A program made the position numbers and the translations under genes. Under the pieces are notes generated by a model, which was given only the letters and a program-made list of their open reading frames with translations, searched no databases and was not told where the DNA came from. From SZAS-79 sp965279075 (GTDB lineage Bacteria > Pseudomonadota > Gammaproteobacteria > Burkholderiales > SG8-39), in contig CBDIHI010000012.1 of the NCBI GenBank assembly GCA_965279075.1, forward strand, positions 558,001-622,000: a stretch of 64,000 nt of DNA, in the 5' to 3' direction. Positions within the stretch are counted from its first letter, which is position 1. Every line of letters starts with the position of its first letter. This document shows, one piece after another, positions 1 to 8,327 of the stretch.

Positions 1-500
1 CCGGACATATGGATCGACGTGCCGTTGCCGGACGAGGCATAGGTGATCTTGCCCGGGCTGGCCTTGGCCAGGGCGATCACGTCGCGGACCGAGGCGCCCG
101 GCACGGACGGGTGGAGCACGAGCACGTTGTTGAGCGACACCAGGGGCGCCACGGGAACCAGGTCCTTGTTGGGGTCGTAGTTCATTTTCGAGTACAGCGC
201 CGGGTTGATCGCCTGGATGCCGCTCGTGGTCATGAACAGGGTGTATCCGTCGGGCGCCGACTTGGCCGCCATCTCGCCGCCGAGGTTGCCGCCCGCACCC
301 GGGCGGTTTTCCACCGTGACCGGCTGGCCGAGGATCTTCTGCAGTTCGTTGGCGATGGCACGCGATGCGATGTCCACCGCGCCCGCGGGCGGGAACGGGC
401 AGATCAGCCGGATCGACTTGGACGGGTAGGCCTGGGCGAAGGCCGCGGCAGGAACCGCAAGTGCCGCGACCAGCGCGACGGCGAGGAATCGGGTTTTCAT
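1..500 (-). CDS. Bug/TctC-family periplasmic binding protein (partial, C-terminus off window)
   Basis: This is the N-terminal 166 codons of a tripartite-tricarboxylate-transporter-type solute receptor. It has a signal peptide (MKTRFLAVALVAALAVPAAA, cleavage after AFA) followed by the family opening YPSKSIRLICPFPPAG. The inner motifs ENRPGAGGNLGGEMAAKSAPDG and YASSGNGTSIHMS are typical of Bug proteins, which bind carboxylates or other small organic acids in the periplasm. The start is fixed by a GGAGAC Shine-Dalgarno about ten bases upstream. No TctA/TctB membrane genes are visible beside it, so it is probably an orphan receptor. The ligand cannot be told from sequence. Confidence 0.9.
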   Translation of the reverse strand, partial: MKTRFLAVALVAALAVPAAAFAQAYPSKSIRLICPFPPAGAVDIASRAIANELQKILGQPVTVENRPGAGGNLGGEMAAKSAPDGYTLFMTTSGIQAINPALYSKMNYDPNKDLVPVAPLVSLNNVLVLHPSVPGASVRDVIALAKASPGKITYASSGNGTSIHMS

Positions 501-592
501 GGTTTTATTTGTCTCCTTGGGACGAAGGCGCAATTATAGACGCAGGGTAAACTGGGCCGTTACGCGCCCCGCGCCCTGTCCGGAACCCGCCC

Positions 593-1747
593 ATGCCCAA
601 CATTTCAGACGCCGTGAACATCGGCGACCTGCGCCTTGCCGCCAAGCGACGCCTGCCCAGGGCCATCTTCGATTTCTTCGACGGCGGGGCGGAGGACGAG
701 ATCGCGCTGCGCGACAACCGCGCTGCCTACGAAAGGACGCGCCTCGCGCCCCACGTGCTGCGCGACGTGTCGAAAATCGACATGTCGTGCGAGATCCTCG
801 GCGGCCCGTCGAAGATGCCGCTCGTCATCGCGCCCACCGGCGGCATCGGCATTGGCTGGCCCGGCGCCGACGTGGCGATCGCGCGGGCCGCCGCGCGCCA
901 CGGCATCCCCTACACGCTGTCCACGACGTCCACGGCGACCATCGAGGCCGTGGCCGAGGCCAACGGCAGCGGGCGCCGCTGGTTCCAGCTTTACATCCTC
1001 TATGACCGGGATTTCACCGACGGATTGATGGAGCGCGCGCGTGCCGCCGGCTACGAGGCGCTGGTGGTGACGGTCGACCTGCCGGTCGGCGGCAAGCGTG
1101 AGCGCGACGCCTACAACCGCTTCACGCAGCCGTTCCGGCCGGGCTTGGCGCAAGTGCTGGAGGCCTTTACCAAGCCCGGCTGGGCGCTGCGCATCCTAGC
1201 CAACGGCGGCTTGCCTACGCTGGAGAACCTGCGCGGCTTCGACCACAAGAAGAGCGAGACCTTGGTGTCGATCTCGTCGTCCGTCGGCCAGAACCTCGAT
1301 TCCGCCTTCGACTACACCGGCCTGCAGCGCCTGCGTGACCTGTGGAAAGGAAAGCTCATCGTGAAAGGCGTGGCGCGGGCCGACGACGCCGAGCGCATCG
1401 TGGCCCTGGGGGCGGACGGCATCTGGATCTCCAACCACGGCGGCCGCCAGCTCGACGGTTCGCTTGCGACGCTGGACACGCTGCCCTCGATGGTCGCCGC
1501 CGTGGGATCGAAGGTCCCGGTGTTGCTCGACGGCGGCGTGCGACGCGGCGCCGACATGATCAAGGCGCGTGCACTCGGCGCGCAGGCGGTGTGCGCGGGG
1601 CGGCCTACCCTCTACGGAGCTTCGGCGGGTGGAGAGCCCGGCGCAATGCGGGCCCTCGACATCCTCGCCGACGAGCTGCACCGGAACATGCAGCTCTGCG
1701 GGACCCGGACGATCGCGGAGATCGGCCGGGACATCGTGGCTACTTGA
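593..1747 (+). CDS. FMN-dependent alpha-hydroxy-acid oxidase/dehydrogenase (LldD / glycolate oxidase family)
   Basis: A 384-aa member of the FMN-dependent 2-hydroxyacid dehydrogenase family, cytosolic or membrane-associated, oxidising an L-2-hydroxyacid such as lactate, glycolate or mandelate to the 2-oxoacid. It opens with the usual IGDLRLAAKRRLPRAIFDFFDGGAEDE. The C-terminal half carries the catalytic segment WISNHGGRQLDG, with the active-site His and substrate-binding Arg, then VLLDGGVRRGADMIKARALGA for the FMN phosphate. Length matches the family. Its 3' end overlaps by 8 bp the convergent prolyl-isomerase gene. Substrate is not resolved; the neighbouring Bug receptors would suit uptake of an organic acid, but this is inference. 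Confidence 0.92.
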   Translation: MPNISDAVNIGDLRLAAKRRLPRAIFDFFDGGAEDEIALRDNRAAYERTRLAPHVLRDVSKIDMSCEILGGPSKMPLVIAPTGGIGIGWPGADVAIARAAARHGIPYTLSTTSTATIEAVAEANGSGRRWFQLYILYDRDFTDGLMERARAAGYEALVVTVDLPVGGKRERDAYNRFTQPFRPGLAQVLEAFTKPGWALRILANGGLPTLENLRGFDHKKSETLVSISSSVGQNLDSAFDYTGLQRLRDLWKGKLIVKGVARADDAERIVALGADGIWISNHGGRQLDGSLATLDTLPSMVAAVGSKVPVLLDGGVRRGADMIKARALGAQAVCAGRPTLYGASAGGEPGAMRALDILADELHRNMQLCGTRTIAEIGRDIVAT

Positions 1748-2411
1748 CGATCTCGAGCAGCTCGACCTCGAACACCAGCGTCGCGCCCGGCTTGATGGTC
1801 GGCGGCGAGCCGCGGTCGCCGTAGGCGAGGCTGGAGGGGCAGGTCAGCCGGCTCTTGCCGCCGACCTTGATCTGCTGCACGCCCTCGGTCCAGCACTTGA
1901 TCACGCCCGAGAGCGGGAACGTGGCGGGCTCGCCGCGCTTCACCGAGCTGTCGAACACCGTGCCGTCGGGCAGCGTGCCGTGATAGTGGACCTTCACCGT
2001 GCTCGCGGCGGTCGGGCTCGCGCCCGCGCCCTCCTTGATCGGCTTCACGATCGCGCCGGATGCGGTCTTCTTCGCGCCGGCTTCGGCGGCGGCCTTGGCG
2101 AGGAACGCGGCGCCCGAGGCCTTTTCCTTCTCGGCGCCGGCCGAGGCGCGCGCTTCGGCCAGCGGCTGGATCTTCGGCCCGTAGGTCTGCATATCGACCT
2201 TGAGCGGCTTCTTCAGCACGCCGTCGGCGATGCCCTGCCTCACGATCTCGAGCTCGGCCTCGGTGAGGGCGAAGTCGCCGAGCGAGCGGCTGACCGCCAC
2301 GCCGAGCGCGTAGAAGGTTTTCTGCTGGTCGGTGGCGAGTTCGCCGGCGTTCGCGGCGCCGGCGCCGAGCAGTGCGCAAAGGAGGGTCGGGGCGAACTTC
2401 ATGCGGGTCAT
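1740..2411 (-). CDS. FKBP-type peptidyl-prolyl cis-trans isomerase, FkpA-like, exported
   Basis: A 223-aa exported prolyl isomerase. Residues 1-22 form a signal peptide ending in GAANA. Residues about 25-120 are the helical FkpA/Mip-type N-terminal dimerisation domain. Residues about 130-223 form the FKBP domain, with VKVHYHGTLPDGTVFDSS, GVIKCWTEGVQQIKVGGK and the closing GATLVFEVELLEI. The first ATG is preferred because AGGAG lies six bases upstream; a second ATG three codons later is also possible. It probably helps fold periplasmic proteins. Its stop overlaps the end of the convergent hydroxyacid oxidase, leaving no room for a terminator between them. Confidence 0.92.
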   Translation of the reverse strand: MTRMKFAPTLLCALLGAGAANAGELATDQQKTFYALGVAVSRSLGDFALTEAELEIVRQGIADGVLKKPLKVDMQTYGPKIQPLAEARASAGAEKEKASGAAFLAKAAAEAGAKKTASGAIVKPIKEGAGASPTAASTVKVHYHGTLPDGTVFDSSVKRGEPATFPLSGVIKCWTEGVQQIKVGGKSRLTCPSSLAYGDRGSPPTIKPGATLVFEVELLEIVK

Positions 2412-2433
2412 GCAGAACTCCTGGGGTGGGGGA

Positions 2434-3408
2434 TCAGTCGACCCGGATCCGGGCCTTGGCGACGATGCGCGCGTTGGATTCGAACTCGCTCCGCACCGTG
2501 GCGGCGAACTGCTCGACGCCGGCGGGCAATGGGATGTTGTCGAGCTTCACCAGCCGCTCCGCGATATCGGGCGCGGCGAGCGCCTTGTTGATTTCCGCGT
2601 TCAGCCGCCGCACCACCACGTCGGGGGTGCGTGCGGGCGCGAATACGCCGAACTGCGAGGTCAGGTTCGCGTCGGGGTAGCCGAGCTCGGCCAGCGTCGG
2701 CACGGCCGGCATCGCTGCAAGGCGCTGCGGCGCGGCGACCGCAAGCACGCGAAGGCGGCCCTGCGCGACGAGGTTGTTGACGCCCGGGCTCGGGTTGGAG
2801 GTGAACAGCTCGAATTGCGCGCCGGCGGCATCGGTGACGACCTGCCCGCCGCCCTTGTAGGGAACGTGGGTGATGTCCACGCCCGCGGCGAGCTTGACCT
2901 GCTCGAGCATCAGGTGGCCCACCGTGGCGATGCCGGAAGTCGCGAGGCGCAGCGCGCCGGGCCGCGCTTTCGCCTGGGCGATGGCCTCGGGAAAATCCTT
3001 GCCGGTGAACGCTGTCGTAGCCAGCATGTAAACGGGCGAGTACATGATGCTCGCGACGGGGGCGATGTCCTTCATCGGGTCGTAGGGGACCTTGCCCACG
3101 TGCGGCAGCAGGGTCAGCGGGCTGATCGCGGACACCGCCAGCGTGTAACCGTCGGGGGCCGATTTCGCCATCGCGTCCATGCCGATGGCGCCGCCGGCGC
3201 CGCCCTTGTTCTCCACGATCACCTGCTGGCCGAGCTGGGCCGCGAGTTTGTCCGCGATCGGACGCGCCATGGCGTCGCTGGTGCCGCCCGGGGGATAGAC
3301 GACGATCAGGCGGATCGGCTTCGACGGGTAGCCCTGCGCGAACGTGGGGGGCGCGGCACCAGCCGCAACCGCGGCGAGGAGGAAGGCGAAGGCGCTGCGA
3401 AGGCTCAT
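2434..3408 (-). CDS. Bug/TctC-family periplasmic binding protein
   Basis: A complete 324-aa Bug receptor: signal peptide ending PPTFA, then YPSKPIRLIVVYPPGGTSD, ENKGGAGGAIGMDAMAKSAPDG, VPYKGGGQVVTD and a C-terminal lobe ending in RARIRVD-type residues. It is a second, clearly different paralogue of the protein at the window start. No transporter membrane subunits adjoin it. No Shine-Dalgarno is visible before the ATG. A possible -10 (TAGAAT, reading leftward at 3415-3420) sits only about six bases upstream, which would give a leaderless or nearly leaderless mRNA. A tandem 9-bp repeat (CTACAAAGT twice, about 3438-3455) lies just upstream. Confidence 0.93.
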   Translation of the reverse strand: MSLRSAFAFLLAAVAAGAAPPTFAQGYPSKPIRLIVVYPPGGTSDAMARPIADKLAAQLGQQVIVENKGGAGGAIGMDAMAKSAPDGYTLAVSAISPLTLLPHVGKVPYDPMKDIAPVASIMYSPVYMLATTAFTGKDFPEAIAQAKARPGALRLATSGIATVGHLMLEQVKLAAGVDITHVPYKGGGQVVTDAAGAQFELFTSNPSPGVNNLVAQGRLRVLAVAAPQRLAAMPAVPTLAELGYPDANLTSQFGVFAPARTPDVVVRRLNAEINKALAAPDIAERLVKLDNIPLPAGVEQFAATVRSEFESNARIVAKARIRVD

Positions 3409-3538
3409 GACCGCATTCTACTTGCTGCGCGGGCACTACAAAGTCTACAAAGTGTTACACGGCGGGATTGCCCTCTTGGTGCACGAGCGGCTATAAAGAC
3501 CTGTCGCCCCCGGCCTTTCGCCGTCGCGTAAAAAAACA

Positions 3539-5068
3539 ATGACCCCTCCCGCATCCAACCTGTCCGCAAAACCGTCATTCCTGCGCCGCGCCTGGGTGTG
3601 GGTCTTCCTGGCCCTCGCGGCCGCAGCCTGCGGCGGCGCCTACTATTATTTCTACCATGCGCCGCAGGGGGCTCCGCAGGCCGGTGGCGCGGGCAAGGCC
3701 GCCAAGGGCAAGGGTCGCTTCGGTGACCGCCCGGTGCCCGTGGTCGCGAGTCCCGCGCGCACGGGCGACGTGAACGTCTACCTGTCGGGCCTGGGCTCGG
3801 TCACGCCGCTGGCGACCGTGGCGGTGAGGAGCCGCGTGGACGGGCAGTTGATGCGGGTGCTCTTCACGGAAGGGCAGGTGGTGCGCGCGGGTGACGTGCT
3901 CGCGGAACTCGATCCGCGTCCCTTCCAGGTGCAGCTCGCCACCGCCGAGGGGCAGATGGCGCGCGACCAGGCGCTCCTTAAGAACGCGCTGGTCGACCTC
4001 GAGCGCTATCGCGTCCTCCAGCAGCAGGACTCGATCGCGAAGCAGCAGGTAGACACGCAGGAAGCACTGGTGCGCCAGTACGAGGCCACGGTGAAGATCG
4101 ACCAGGCCGCGATCGACACCGCGAAGCTCCAGCTCATGTACGCCAGGGTCACCGCGCCGATCGGCGGCCGGCTGGGCCTGCGCCAGGTCGACCCCGGCAA
4201 CATCGTGCGCGCGGGCGACGCCACCGGCCTCGTCGTGATCGCGCAACTGCAGCCGATTTCGGTGGTGTTCACGATCCCCGAGGACAGCCTCCCGCCCGTG
4301 ATGGCCAAGCTTCGCGCCGGGGAGAAGCTGGCCGTGGAAGCGTACGATCGCGCCGACCGGGCGAAGCTCGCCACGGGGACGCTGCTGACCGCCGACAACG
4401 TGATCGACCCGGCCACCGGCACGGTCAAGCTGAAGGCGCAGTTCCCGAACGCGGACTACGCACTCTTCCCCAGCCAGTTCGCCAACGTGCGGATGCTGGT
4501 CGACGTGAAGCGTGATGCGGTGCTGGTGCCGGTTTCCGCCGTGCAGCGCGGCACGCCGGGCACGTTCGTCTACGTCGTCGGTGGCGAGGGCACCGTGTCC
4601 GTGCGCAAGGTGAAGCTCGGGCCGGCACAGGGCGAAGTCGTCTCCATCGAGTCCGGCCTTGTGGCCGGCGAGGCCGTGGTCGTCGACGGCGCCGACAAGC
4701 TGCGCGAGGGCGCGCGGGTCGACGTGACAGCCCGCGAGGCCGCGGCCGCCAAGAGCGCCGCCCGCAAAGGCGGCGATGCGGCGGGCGCCGGCGAACGCAA
4801 GGGCGGGCGCAAGTCGCCCGGCGGCGAGGCCGCTGCCGCAAAGGGCGGGAGCGACGCCGCGCCTGCGCAGGCACCGTCCGCGGGCGGCGGCGGGGGAGGA
4901 GGTTTCCAGAACCTGTCGCCCGAGGAGCGCGCCCGGCGCTGGGCGGAGGTCAACGCGCGCATCGACCGCGGCGAGTTCGGCGAGGAGATCCGGAAACTTC
5001 CGGAGGACGCGCGCAAGCAGAAGATGCGCGAGCTGCGCCAGCAGCGCGAGGCCGGCGGCGCGAAGTAG
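3539..5068 (+). CDS. mdtA: RND efflux periplasmic adaptor subunit, MdtA-like
   Basis: A 509-aa membrane-fusion protein and first gene of an MdtABC-type operon. It has one N-terminal membrane anchor (about residues 15-37, WVWVFLALAAAACGG). The lipoyl/beta-barrel core includes VAVRSRVDGQLMRVLFTEGQVVRAGDVLAELDPRPF and the DNVIDPATGTVKLKAQFPN segment typical of MdtA/AcrA. It should link the inner-membrane pumps to the outer-membrane channel. It is about 90 residues longer than E. coli MdtA, owing to a C-terminal Ala/Gly/Lys-rich linker and a charged helical tail (about 405-509). No Shine-Dalgarno is evident. A candidate promoter is TTGCCC (3468) with TATAAA (3492), 18 bp apart. Confidence 0.93.
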   Translation: MTPPASNLSAKPSFLRRAWVWVFLALAAAACGGAYYYFYHAPQGAPQAGGAGKAAKGKGRFGDRPVPVVASPARTGDVNVYLSGLGSVTPLATVAVRSRVDGQLMRVLFTEGQVVRAGDVLAELDPRPFQVQLATAEGQMARDQALLKNALVDLERYRVLQQQDSIAKQQVDTQEALVRQYEATVKIDQAAIDTAKLQLMYARVTAPIGGRLGLRQVDPGNIVRAGDATGLVVIAQLQPISVVFTIPEDSLPPVMAKLRAGEKLAVEAYDRADRAKLATGTLLTADNVIDPATGTVKLKAQFPNADYALFPSQFANVRMLVDVKRDAVLVPVSAVQRGTPGTFVYVVGGEGTVSVRKVKLGPAQGEVVSIESGLVAGEAVVVDGADKLREGARVDVTAREAAAAKSAARKGGDAAGAGERKGGRKSPGGEAAAAKGGSDAAPAQAPSAGGGGGGGFQNLSPEERARRWAEVNARIDRGEFGEEIRKLPEDARKQKMRELRQQREAGGAK

Positions 5069-5083
5069 GGCCGGGCGCCCCCG

Positions 5084-8000
5084 ATGAACCCGTCACGCCT
5101 CTTCATCCTGCGGCCGGTCGCGACCTCGCTTTTCATGGTCGCGATACTGCTGGCGGGCCTCGTCGCCTACCGCGTATTGCCTATCTCCGCGCTGCCCGAG
5201 GTCGACTATCCCACCATCCAGGTGGTCACGCTGTACCCCGGCGCGAGTCCTGACGTGATGACATCCTCGGTCACGGCGCCGCTGGAGCGCCAGTTCGGCC
5301 AGATGCCGGGGCTGAACCAGATGTCCTCCACCAGTTCCGGCGGAGCCTCGGTCATCACGCTGCAGTTCTCGCTCGACCTCAAGCTCGACGTCGCCGAGCA
5401 GGAGGTGCAGGCCGCGATCAATGCCGCCAGCAACCTGCTGCCCTCCGACCTGCCCGTGCCGCCGATCTACAGCAAGGTGAACCCGGCCGACGCGCCGATC
5501 ATCACTCTGGCAGTGACCTCGAAGACGGTGCCGCTGCCCAAGGTCCAGAACCTGGTCGACACGCGCGTCGCGCAGAAGATTTCGCAGTTGCCGGGCGTCG
5601 GGCTCGTCAGCATAGGCGGGGGCCAGCGGCCCGCCGTGCGCATCCAGGCCAACCCCAAGGCCCTTGCCGCGTACGGGCTGTCGCTGGACGACGTGCGCAC
5701 CGCGATCGCCAGCGCCAACGTCAACCAGGCCAAGGGCAGCTTCGACGGCCCCACGCGCGCCTCGACCATCGACGCCAACGACCAGCTGAAATCCGCCGAC
5801 GAGTACCGCAACCTCGTCATCTCGTTCCAGAACGGGCGGCCGATCCGGCTCTCGGACGTGGCCGACACCGTCGACGACGCCGAGAACACCCGCCTCGCGG
5901 CCTGGGCGAACGACACCGCCGCCGTGATCGTCAACATCCAGCGCCAGCCCGGCGCGAACGTGATCGAGGTCGTCGACAGCATCAAGAAGCTGATGCCGCA
6001 GCTTCAGGCGACGCTGCCGGGCTCGGTCGACATCCAGATGCTGACCGACCGCACCGTCACCATCCGGGCCTCGGTGCGGGACGTGAAGATCGAGCTGGTG
6101 CTCGCGGTCGCCCTGGTGGTGCTGGTGATATTCCTCTTCCTGCGCAGCGCCGCGGCGACGGTGATCCCCAGCGTGGCGGTGCCGCTGTCGCTGGTGGGCA
6201 CCTTCGGCGTGATGTACCTCGCCGGCTTCAGCATCAACAACCTCACCCTGATGGCGCTCACCATCGCCACCGGATTCGTGGTCGACGACGCCATCGTAAT
6301 GATCGAGAACGTGTCGCGCTACATCGAGGGCGCCGACGGCGAGCCGCCGATGTCCCCGCTGGAGGCCGCGCTGAAGGGGTCGGAGCAGATCGGGTTCACG
6401 ATCATCTCGCTCACCGTGTCGCTGATCGCGGTGCTGATCCCGCTGCTCTTCATGGGCGACGTGGTGGGGCGGCTGTTCCGCGAGTTCGCGATCACGCTGG
6501 CGGTGGCGATCCTGATCTCCGCGGTGGTCTCGCTCACGCTCACGCCGATGATGTGCGCCCGCCTGCTGCGCCACAAGCCCGCGTCCGAGCAGGGCCGCTT
6601 CTATCTCGCCAGCGGGCGTTTCTTCGACGCGGTCATCGCTCGCTATGCGCGCATGCTCGACTGGGTCCTCGACCGGCAGGCGGCGACACTGCTGGTGGCC
6701 GCCGGCACGCTCGCGCTGACCGTGGTCCTGTACGCGTTCGTGCCCAAGGGGTTCTTCCCGCTGCAGGACACCGGCGTCATCCAGGGCGTCACCGAAGCGT
6801 CGCAGTCCATCTCCTTCCCCGCGATGGCCGAGCGCCAGCAGGCCGTGGCCCGCGTGGTGCTCGAGGACCCGGCCGTCGCGAGCCTCTCGTCGTTCATCGG
6901 CGTCGACGGCGTAAACGCCACGCTGAACAGCGGCAGGATCCTCATCAACCTCAAGCCCCTGGAGGAACGCCGGGTGCATGCGGTCGAGGTCATCCGCCGG
7001 CTGCAACAGCGCCTGGCGAAGGTCGAGGGCATCGTCCTCTACATGCAGCCGGTGCAGGACCTCACCATCGAGGACAGCGTCAGCCGCACGCAGTACCAGT
7101 TCAGCGTGGAAGACGCCGATCCCGCGGAGCTCGGCCTGTGGGTGCCGCGCCTGGTCGAGAAGCTGCGCGGGCTGCCGCAGCTCGCCGACGTGGTCAGCGA
7201 CGTGCAGGACGAAGGGCTGCAGGCCTATATCGAAATCGACCGCGTCACCGCGGGGCGGCTCGGCGTCACGGCCGCCTCGATCGACAACGCGCTCTACAAC
7301 GCTTTCGGCCAGCGGCTCATCTCCACGATCTTCACGCAGACCAGCCAGTACCGCGTGGTGCTGGAAGTCGCGCCCGAGTTCCGCATCGGGCCCGCCGCGC
7401 TGGAGGGTATCCACATCGGTTCGTCGAACGGCCAGCAGGTCAAGCTCTCGGCCGTGGCGCGCGTCATCGAGAAGCCCACCCAACTGCAGATCAGCCACCT
7501 CGGCCAGTTCCCTTCGGCCACCATCTCGTTCAACCTTGCGCCCGGTGCGTCCCTGGGCGAGGCCGTCGACGCGATCCGCGCGGCCGAGAAGGAAATCGCG
7601 ATGCCGCTCTCCGTGCAGACGCGCTTCCAGGGCGCGGCGCTTGCGTTCCAGGCGTCCCTGGACAACACCCTGCTGCTGATCCTCGCCGCCATCGTCACCA
7701 TGTACATCGTGCTGGGCGTGCTCTACGAGAGCTACATCCACCCAGTCACGATCCTCTCCACGCTGCCCTCGGCCGGTGTCGGCGCGCTGCTCGCGCTGAT
7801 CGTCTCGAGGAACGACCTCGGCATCATCGCCATCATCGGCATCATCCTGCTGATCGGCATCGTCAAGAAGAACGCCATCATGATGATCGACTTCGCGCTC
7901 GACGCCGAGCGGCGCGAGGGCAAGGCCCCGCGCGACGCGATCCGGCAGGCGTGCCTGCTGCGCTTCCGCCCGATCCTGATGACCACCATGGCCGCGCTGC

Positions 8001-8194
8001 TCGCCGCGCTCCCGCTGATGCTCGGCAACGGCGTGGGCTCCGAACTGCGCCACCCGCTCGGCGTCACGATGGTCGGCGGTCTGCTGCTCAGCCAGGTGCT
8101 GACGCTGTTCACCACGCCGGTCATCTACCTGTGGTTCGACCGGTTCACCAAGCGGGGCCGGGCGGCGGCGAAGGCCGCGGGGGACGTTGCATGA
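5084..8194 (+). CDS. mdtB: RND multidrug efflux permease, MdtB-like
   Basis: A 1036-aa inner-membrane RND pump with the two-fold repeat of this family: TM1, a large periplasmic loop, TM2-7, a second loop, TM8-12. The proton relay is intact: GFVVDDAIVMIEN in TM4 has the Asp pair, and GIVKKNAIMMIDFA in TM10 has the Lys. MNPSRLFILRPVATSLFMVA is the usual N-terminus. It starts 15 bp after the adaptor stop and is followed by a second, different RND pump. This is the arrangement of MdtBC-type pumps, which work as heterotrimers exporting drugs, bile salts or metal chelates. Confidence 0.95.
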   Translation: MNPSRLFILRPVATSLFMVAILLAGLVAYRVLPISALPEVDYPTIQVVTLYPGASPDVMTSSVTAPLERQFGQMPGLNQMSSTSSGGASVITLQFSLDLKLDVAEQEVQAAINAASNLLPSDLPVPPIYSKVNPADAPIITLAVTSKTVPLPKVQNLVDTRVAQKISQLPGVGLVSIGGGQRPAVRIQANPKALAAYGLSLDDVRTAIASANVNQAKGSFDGPTRASTIDANDQLKSADEYRNLVISFQNGRPIRLSDVADTVDDAENTRLAAWANDTAAVIVNIQRQPGANVIEVVDSIKKLMPQLQATLPGSVDIQMLTDRTVTIRASVRDVKIELVLAVALVVLVIFLFLRSAAATVIPSVAVPLSLVGTFGVMYLAGFSINNLTLMALTIATGFVVDDAIVMIENVSRYIEGADGEPPMSPLEAALKGSEQIGFTIISLTVSLIAVLIPLLFMGDVVGRLFREFAITLAVAILISAVVSLTLTPMMCARLLRHKPASEQGRFYLASGRFFDAVIARYARMLDWVLDRQAATLLVAAGTLALTVVLYAFVPKGFFPLQDTGVIQGVTEASQSISFPAMAERQQAVARVVLEDPAVASLSSFIGVDGVNATLNSGRILINLKPLEERRVHAVEVIRRLQQRLAKVEGIVLYMQPVQDLTIEDSVSRTQYQFSVEDADPAELGLWVPRLVEKLRGLPQLADVVSDVQDEGLQAYIEIDRVTAGRLGVTAASIDNALYNAFGQRLISTIFTQTSQYRVVLEVAPEFRIGPAALEGIHIGSSNGQQVKLSAVARVIEKPTQLQISHLGQFPSATISFNLAPGASLGEAVDAIRAAEKEIAMPLSVQTRFQGAALAFQASLDNTLLLILAAIVTMYIVLGVLYESYIHPVTILSTLPSAGVGALLALIVSRNDLGIIAIIGIILLIGIVKKNAIMMIDFALDAERREGKAPRDAIRQACLLRFRPILMTTMAALLAALPLMLGNGVGSELRHPLGVTMVGGLLLSQVLTLFTTPVIYLWFDRFTKRGRAAAKAAGDVA

Positions 8195-8220
8195 GCCTTC
8201 ATGATTTTGAATTTCTACAG

Positions 8221-8288
8221 TCTCCTGCTTTTGTGAAATTCTTTGCTCGCGCGTATCGCGCGAGCGTTAATTTCACAAAAGCAGGAGA
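8221..8288. repeat. 68-bp near-perfect palindrome between the two RND pump genes
   Basis: Outer arms of 20 bp (8221-8240 and 8269-8288) are exact inverse complements. Inside them is a second exact 9-bp inverted pair (GCTCGCGCG 8245-8253, CGCGCGAGC 8257-8265) with a TAT loop. A small 4/3-base internal loop separates the two stems. The outer arms are AT-rich (TTTTGTGAAATT), unlike the surrounding coding DNA. It begins 26 bp after the mdtB stop and ends 39 bp before the mdtC start. In RNA it would form a long hairpin. It could be a miniature palindromic element, an mRNA-stability or processing site, or an attenuator. There is no T-run for a simple terminator. Confidence 0.9.
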
Positions 8289-8327
8289 GGGGTTTTCCGT
8301 CTTCGGCGCTGTCGGGGGGGCAGCCGC

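Noticed and set aside
5093..8053. Open frame of nearly 1000 codons antisense to the MdtB-like gene
   Set aside because: Same artefact of high GC; the plus-strand RND protein is intact over its whole length.
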